Shown one piece after another: positions 60,397 through 64,000 of a DNA stretch of 64,000 nucleotides. The notes under the pieces are model-generated. The model was not told where the DNA came from. It ran no database searches and saw nothing but the letters and a program-made list of their open reading frames with translations. Position 1 is the stretch's first letter; every line of letters begins with the position of its first letter. The DNA lies in assembly GCF_021401085.1 (NCBI RefSeq), contig NZ_JACBFP010000001.1, positions 124,001-188,000 on the forward strand, given 5' to 3'. Source of the DNA: Chryseobacterium sp. R2A-55 (GTDB taxonomy: Bacteria > Bacteroidota > Bacteroidia > Flavobacteriales > Weeksellaceae). A program made the translations under genes and the position numbers.

Positions 60397-61467
60397 TTAA
60401 AGCAAGTCATTCAATACCTTTTCTAAATCAGTTCTGATTTTTTCCCTGTTGAATCTTTCCTGAAAATCATAGTTCTTTTCCGACTGATACCTAAAAATTT
60501 CAAAGGGATTTCTTTCATTTTCGTTCAAGATAAATGTGAAATCTGAAGGATAGCTTTCCGGAAAAAAGGCCATTTTTCCATACCTAATGGCATCACCGAT
60601 ATTTCCAGACATTTTGGTTTTTCCGTAAATTTCAGGATTGCTGAAGAATTCTGTTTTTTGCTTAATCGGACACCATAAAACATTGGCCTTGTTCATCCAT
60701 TCATCGAAGGTTTTCTGCGGAACTTTTTCGGTGAAATATTTCATTTTGACCAATTCCAAGCACTGATCCAATTCCTTTAACCATATAAGTTCGTCACCTG
60801 CTGCTTTTCCGAGGAAAATGATTGCAACGCTTCGTTGTTCAGATTCTATTTCGCCTGTTTTGAACTTAATTTCTAAATCTTTAATTTTCTTAATGACCCA
60901 CTTATAATCCCGTCTTTCTTGCGAAACCGCTCCGGGAATCACCACCGTGTACATATTTGAATCGGTATGCTCATTAAACTCATTAAAAAAAATCGGCAGA
61001 AATCTAAACTTTTCATTGCTTAGACTCTTATTCAAAACCAAAAGATTGTTCACATTTTCATAAATTTCCGGTGCTGAAAGCAATCCTTCCTTCCACCATA
61101 ATTTCAAGCGAAACCGAAAATCCCTTTTGAAAATGTTTTTGAATAACTGAAATTTTGAAAGGCGGATAAAATTAAGATTATGAACAATAGCTGCGGTTTT
61201 ATGCCTTTTAGAAATTTTATGGAAAACAGTGAAATACCGATGAACTGTCCCAACGATGATCAAGTCATAATTCCTGTTTTCCAATACATTCAAAATTTCA
61301 GAACTTTCGGTCTGGAAAATATTTTTTTTTCCAACTTGTAATTGCTCAAGAATCTTTCTCGAAAAATAATAATCCACGAAAAATTCCCGGGAATCGTTCA
61401 TCAGTTCCATGAAATTCGAAGCAATTTCCGCATGGGTATCAAGCTCGATAAAAGCAATTTTTTTCAA
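60397..61467 (-). CDS. Probable glycosyltransferase of unassigned family
   Basis: The 356-residue protein was not recognised with certainty. It opens with KKIAFIELDTHAEIASNFMEL and continues with alternating strands and helices suggestive of a GT-B fold: YDLIIVGTVHRYF, then TAAIVHNLNFIRL. A second half has YTVVIPGAVSQERRDY, VAIIFLGKAAGD and the final part with MSGNIGDAIRYGKMAFFP. That is where GT4-type enzymes bind the nucleotide sugar (an E-x7-E region), but no clear E-x7-E is seen. The surrounding flippase, FkbM and GT2 genes support a glycan role. It is on the minus strand, 16 bases downstream of the amidohydrolase gene. Confidence 0.55.
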   Translation of the reverse strand: MKKIAFIELDTHAEIASNFMELMNDSREFFVDYYFSRKILEQLQVGKKNIFQTESSEILNVLENRNYDLIIVGTVHRYFTVFHKISKRHKTAAIVHNLNFIRLSKFQLFKNIFKRDFRFRLKLWWKEGLLSAPEIYENVNNLLVLNKSLSNEKFRFLPIFFNEFNEHTDSNMYTVVIPGAVSQERRDYKWVIKKIKDLEIKFKTGEIESEQRSVAIIFLGKAAGDELIWLKELDQCLELVKMKYFTEKVPQKTFDEWMNKANVLWCPIKQKTEFFSNPEIYGKTKMSGNIGDAIRYGKMAFFPESYPSDFTFILNENERNPFEIFRYQSEKNYDFQERFNREKIRTDLEKVLNDLL

Positions 61468-61482
61468 AATTCAAGATTTGGT

Positions 61483-63183
61483 TTAGTACATCTTTTTCCC
61501 ATTCGAAAAAGTTTCCAATACTTTGGTATTCAGAATCTCCGTTTCGGGGACCGTCATCAGATCCTGATTCAGAATGACGAAGTCTGCGGATTTTCCTACC
61601 TCCAGACTTCCGGTTTCATTTTCCTGGAACGCAGATTTCGCAGCCCAAATCGTCATTCCACGAATGGCTTGTTCGCGGGTTAAAGCATTTTCTTTTTGGA
61701 AACCGTTTGCCGGAAAATTCTTCGCATCTTTTCTCACAACTGCTGCTAAAAAAGTTTTAAACGGGTTGATTTCCTCCACCGGGAAATCGGTTCCCAAAGG
61801 AAGCCAACCGTTTTGTTTGAGCAAATCTTCATAAGCATACGCAAATTTCAAGCGCTCTTTCCCCAGTCTTTCTTCGGCCCAATACATGTCGGAAGTCGCA
61901 TGAGTAGGCTGTACAGATGGAATAATCGAAAATTTTCCAAAAAGCCCGAAATCATTTTTATCCACAATCTGTGCATGTTCTATTCGCCATCTTCTGTCGT
62001 TTTTTCCACCCAAAACTTCGCCGTAAATATTCAAAATCACCCTGTTCGCAGAATCTCCGATGGCATGTGTACACATTTGAAGGTTGCTGTTTTTCAACTT
62101 TTTAGCCAAAGTTCGGAAATGTTCCTGATCGCTCAACAAAAAACCCCTCCATCCTTTTTTGTCGGAATAATCGTTGATGAGACACGCTCCTCTGGAACCG
62201 AGCGCACCATCAGAATAGACTTTAAAACCACCCACGGTGATATTTCCATTCGTATATCTTCCTTTTTTTGTCCATTTTTCATAATAGTCCGGGTTGTCTT
62301 CCAGCAAGGCAAAAATCTTCATTTTCAGCACGTTCTGGGCTTGCGATTTTTCTAAAAGATTTAAGGTGTGTTCGGTAATTCCGCAATCGTGTAGGGAAGT
62401 CAGACCATAGGAAAAACATTCCTTCTGCAATTCGGCAAAGTAGTTGATTGCCATTTCATCGCTGATTTGAGGCAGATGTTTTTCAACCAAAGTCATGGCG
62501 TTGTCAATCAAGATCCCGGTGAGTTTTCCGTTTTTCTGCTCGATTTCACCGCCGTTTATTTCCGTGTTTAAATTAATTCCGGCGACATCGAGTGCTTTTT
62601 GGTTCGCAATTGCAGCATGACCGTCGATTCGCTTCAAATAAACCGGTCGGTTCGGAAAAAGTTCGTCCAGCTTTTCTTTATCCGGGAATTCCTTTACCGG
62701 CCAATTATTTTGATCCCAACTTCTTCCGTAAAGCCATTCCATCGGTGCATTTTTGGAGTATTCCGTAATCCTTGAAACCACCTCATCCCAAGATTTTGTT
62801 CCCCAAAGTTCACATTTCCACTTGTCGGTCGCATAACCCGTGAAATGACAATGTGCATCGATAAATCCAGGAAAAACTGTTTTTCCTCGGAGGTTTTGGA
62901 TATTCTTTGATTGATACTTTTTCAGAATGTCTGCAGATTTTCCTACCGCTACAATTTTTCCGTTGGAAATAGCCATTGCTTCGGCTTTTTCGAAGTTTTT
63001 GTTCACCGTGTAAATGTTTGCATTTTGAATGATGAGATCTGCTTTTTTTTGGGCGGAAAAGAAAACAGACATCAACAGAAGCAAAACCGTTTGGACAAGG
63101 CTGGACTTGTCCGAAAACCGAAAGTTTTCAGTGCAGTTAGCATTAGCGTTCTTCAATGCAGATTTATTTTTAAATTTTGTCAT
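61483..63183 (-). CDS. Secreted amidohydrolase, YtcJ-like (Amidohydro_3)
   Basis: The 566-residue protein starts at ATG 63183, followed by a long polar stretch and a hydrophobic signal-like region (LVQTVLLLLMSVFFSAQ), so it is probably exported. Metal-site segments include the HCHFTG near residue 108 (FIDAHCHF), a carboxylated-Lys region, TSLHDCGIT, the His in CTHAIGDSAN, WRIEHAQIV and the Asp in PLGTDFPVEEINPF. The family hydrolyses N-acyl or formamide bonds in diverse substrates; the target is unknown. It interrupts the glycan genes, lying between two glycosyltransferase genes on the same strand. Confidence 0.88.
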   Translation of the reverse strand: MTKFKNKSALKNANANCTENFRFSDKSSLVQTVLLLLMSVFFSAQKKADLIIQNANIYTVNKNFEKAEAMAISNGKIVAVGKSADILKKYQSKNIQNLRGKTVFPGFIDAHCHFTGYATDKWKCELWGTKSWDEVVSRITEYSKNAPMEWLYGRSWDQNNWPVKEFPDKEKLDELFPNRPVYLKRIDGHAAIANQKALDVAGINLNTEINGGEIEQKNGKLTGILIDNAMTLVEKHLPQISDEMAINYFAELQKECFSYGLTSLHDCGITEHTLNLLEKSQAQNVLKMKIFALLEDNPDYYEKWTKKGRYTNGNITVGGFKVYSDGALGSRGACLINDYSDKKGWRGFLLSDQEHFRTLAKKLKNSNLQMCTHAIGDSANRVILNIYGEVLGGKNDRRWRIEHAQIVDKNDFGLFGKFSIIPSVQPTHATSDMYWAEERLGKERLKFAYAYEDLLKQNGWLPLGTDFPVEEINPFKTFLAAVVRKDAKNFPANGFQKENALTREQAIRGMTIWAAKSAFQENETGSLEVGKSADFVILNQDLMTVPETEILNTKVLETFSNGKKMY

Positions 63184-63243
63184 TACTTTTCGAGTATTGC
63201 ATTAGTAAAATTCTTCTAATTTTGGACAGTTCGCGACTTGTCT

Positions 63244-64000
63244 TTACAGGCGCAGAATCTGTTTCCATCGCAGATTTCGGATGTATCTTATTTCTTCTTC
63301 TGAAAGTTTTCGCTCGCCTTTTTGCTTAAGATAGGTCTTTAACGTGGTAAAAAATTCTGAAAACGATCTGTTCTTCAAAGATGATTTGAGAGAGGAAACG
63401 ATCGCCAAGGGAAAACTCAAACCGATATTGTAAAAATACTCACCGAGTTTTTCGGCTTTCTGCTTTTTGTATTTAAAGGCAGTCGGACGAAGATGTTTCA
63501 CCCACAAATCTTTAATGGTGATGATTTCCCAACCGTTTTTCTTTGCCAACATCGTGTCGATATTGTCCCATCCCAAAACTGGTCGAAGTCCCTTCATCTG
63601 CTGAAAACATTCTTTTCGATATGATTTTATCGGACCGCGAATGTGATTTTTTGAGGAAAGATTTTCGAAAGTCCACTGGTGTTTTTCATCTTTAAAATCA
63701 TACGCAAGATTTTTTTCGAAAACTGATTTCTTAATTCTGACCAACCCTGAAACCATTCCGGCTCTTGGATTTTCAACATACATCCGGTTGATTTTTTCTA
63801 AATAATTTTTAGGAAAAATAATATCCGCATCGAATTTACAAATGATATCAAAACGCTTTAAATCCACCATTTCCAGACCTTTATTGAAGGTTAGCACCAC
63901 CTTTGCTCCCGGTTGATGTTCTGATTTTTCCAGATGTTGAACTTTAAACCGAAAATCAGTTGATACAAAATCATTTGTGATCTCCGCAGTTTTATCGGTT
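63244..64000 (-). CDS. Family 2 glycosyltransferase, 5'-truncated by the window edge
   Basis: The frame is open from 63244 to the right end of the window with no stop. The residues before the internal GTG at 63900 also read as protein (TAEITNDFV, FKVQHLEKSEH). This is a GT-A fold: GAKVVLTFNKGLEMV, the metal-binding DxD as CKFDADIIFP, and later the acceptor part RGPIKSYRKECFQQM with WDNIDTMLA. At least 251 residues are visible. It ends 60 bases before the amidohydrolase gene. It likely belongs with the flippase and FkbM genes in making a surface glycan. Confidence 0.88.
   Translation of the reverse strand, partial: TDKTAEITNDFVSTDFRFKVQHLEKSEHQPGAKVVLTFNKGLEMVDLKRFDIICKFDADIIFPKNYLEKINRMYVENPRAGMVSGLVRIKKSVFEKNLAYDFKDEKHQWTFENLSSKNHIRGPIKSYRKECFQQMKGLRPVLGWDNIDTMLAKKNGWEIITIKDLWVKHLRPTAFKYKKQKAEKLGEYFYNIGLSFPLAIVSSLKSSLKNRSFSEFFTTLKTYLKQKGERKLSEEEIRYIRNLRWKQILRL

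Noticed and set aside
1-64000. CRISPR array, prophage or intact transposon
   Set aside because: No regularly spaced repeats of 25 bases or more, no cas or phage structural genes and no complete transposase were seen in reading the whole window.

Overview
The window comes from a member of the Bacteroidota, most likely a Flavobacteriales/Weeksellaceae organism of the Chryseobacterium type. The evidence is the gliding/type IX secretion genes gldB, gldC and porX, secreted enzymes with YPNP-type C-terminal sorting domains, an LpxC-FabZ fusion, promoters with the Bacteroidetes -7 word TAnnTTTG, and the absence of obvious Shine-Dalgarno sites. It looks chromosomal: about 68 protein genes, one tRNA-Arg(ACG), no rRNA, no CRISPR array and no intact mobile element. 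A 5'-truncated PBP4 gene lies at the left edge and a 5'-truncated glycosyltransferase at the right edge.

Layout. 1-7.3 kb: envelope and secreted proteins (DacB, an M1 peptidase with sorting domain, a metallophore-type binding lipoprotein, MtgA, a large membrane protein of the misnamed 'specific recombinase' family). 7.3-11 kb: a DUF721 protein, a DegT aminotransferase, a small secreted protein with a PBCV-adaptor-like tail, and a sorted subtilase. 11-12.8 kb is a decayed patch: an IS3-family OrfA relic, an orphan secreted protein and a broken ORF. 12.8-23 kb is mostly amino acid and core metabolism (CysE, cysteine synthase, SerA plus a HAD phosphatase, Idi, TyrS, two esterases, an Lrp regulator divergent from a methionine-lyase-like enzyme). 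23-30.6 kb, all on the minus strand, holds a barrel protein, SucD and the lipid A block lpxD, lpxC-fabZ, lpxA, efp, second lpxD, then an HD hydrolase.

30.8-39 kb holds porX and then a PhoR/PhoB-like two-component pair divergent from a TonB-dependent receptor and a beta-helix lipoprotein. 39-40 kb encodes a barnase-like RNase with its barstar-like inhibitor. 40-45 kb has nadE, gldB, gldC and cystathionine gamma-synthase. 45.6-48.4 kb is the dnaA, LMW-PTP, RsmI-like unit. 48.5-58 kb carries housekeeping genes (thioesterase, PepE, RarA, YidD, Lgt, NnrDE, MscL, TlpA-like, alpha-amylase). 58-64 kb is a surface-glycan region (FkbM methyltransferase, flippase, two glycosyltransferases) interrupted by an amidohydrolase.

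The common theme is building and modifying a Gram-negative envelope and secreting proteins across it. The points most worth a second look are: the 11-bp-phased TTAAC/TTAAA repeats upstream of porX, the receptor pair and the FkbM gene; the barnase/barstar pair; start codons placed only 4-8 bases after -7 boxes; iterated short words in spacers; and the IS3 relic. No wholly new multi-gene system could be demonstrated from sequence reading alone.
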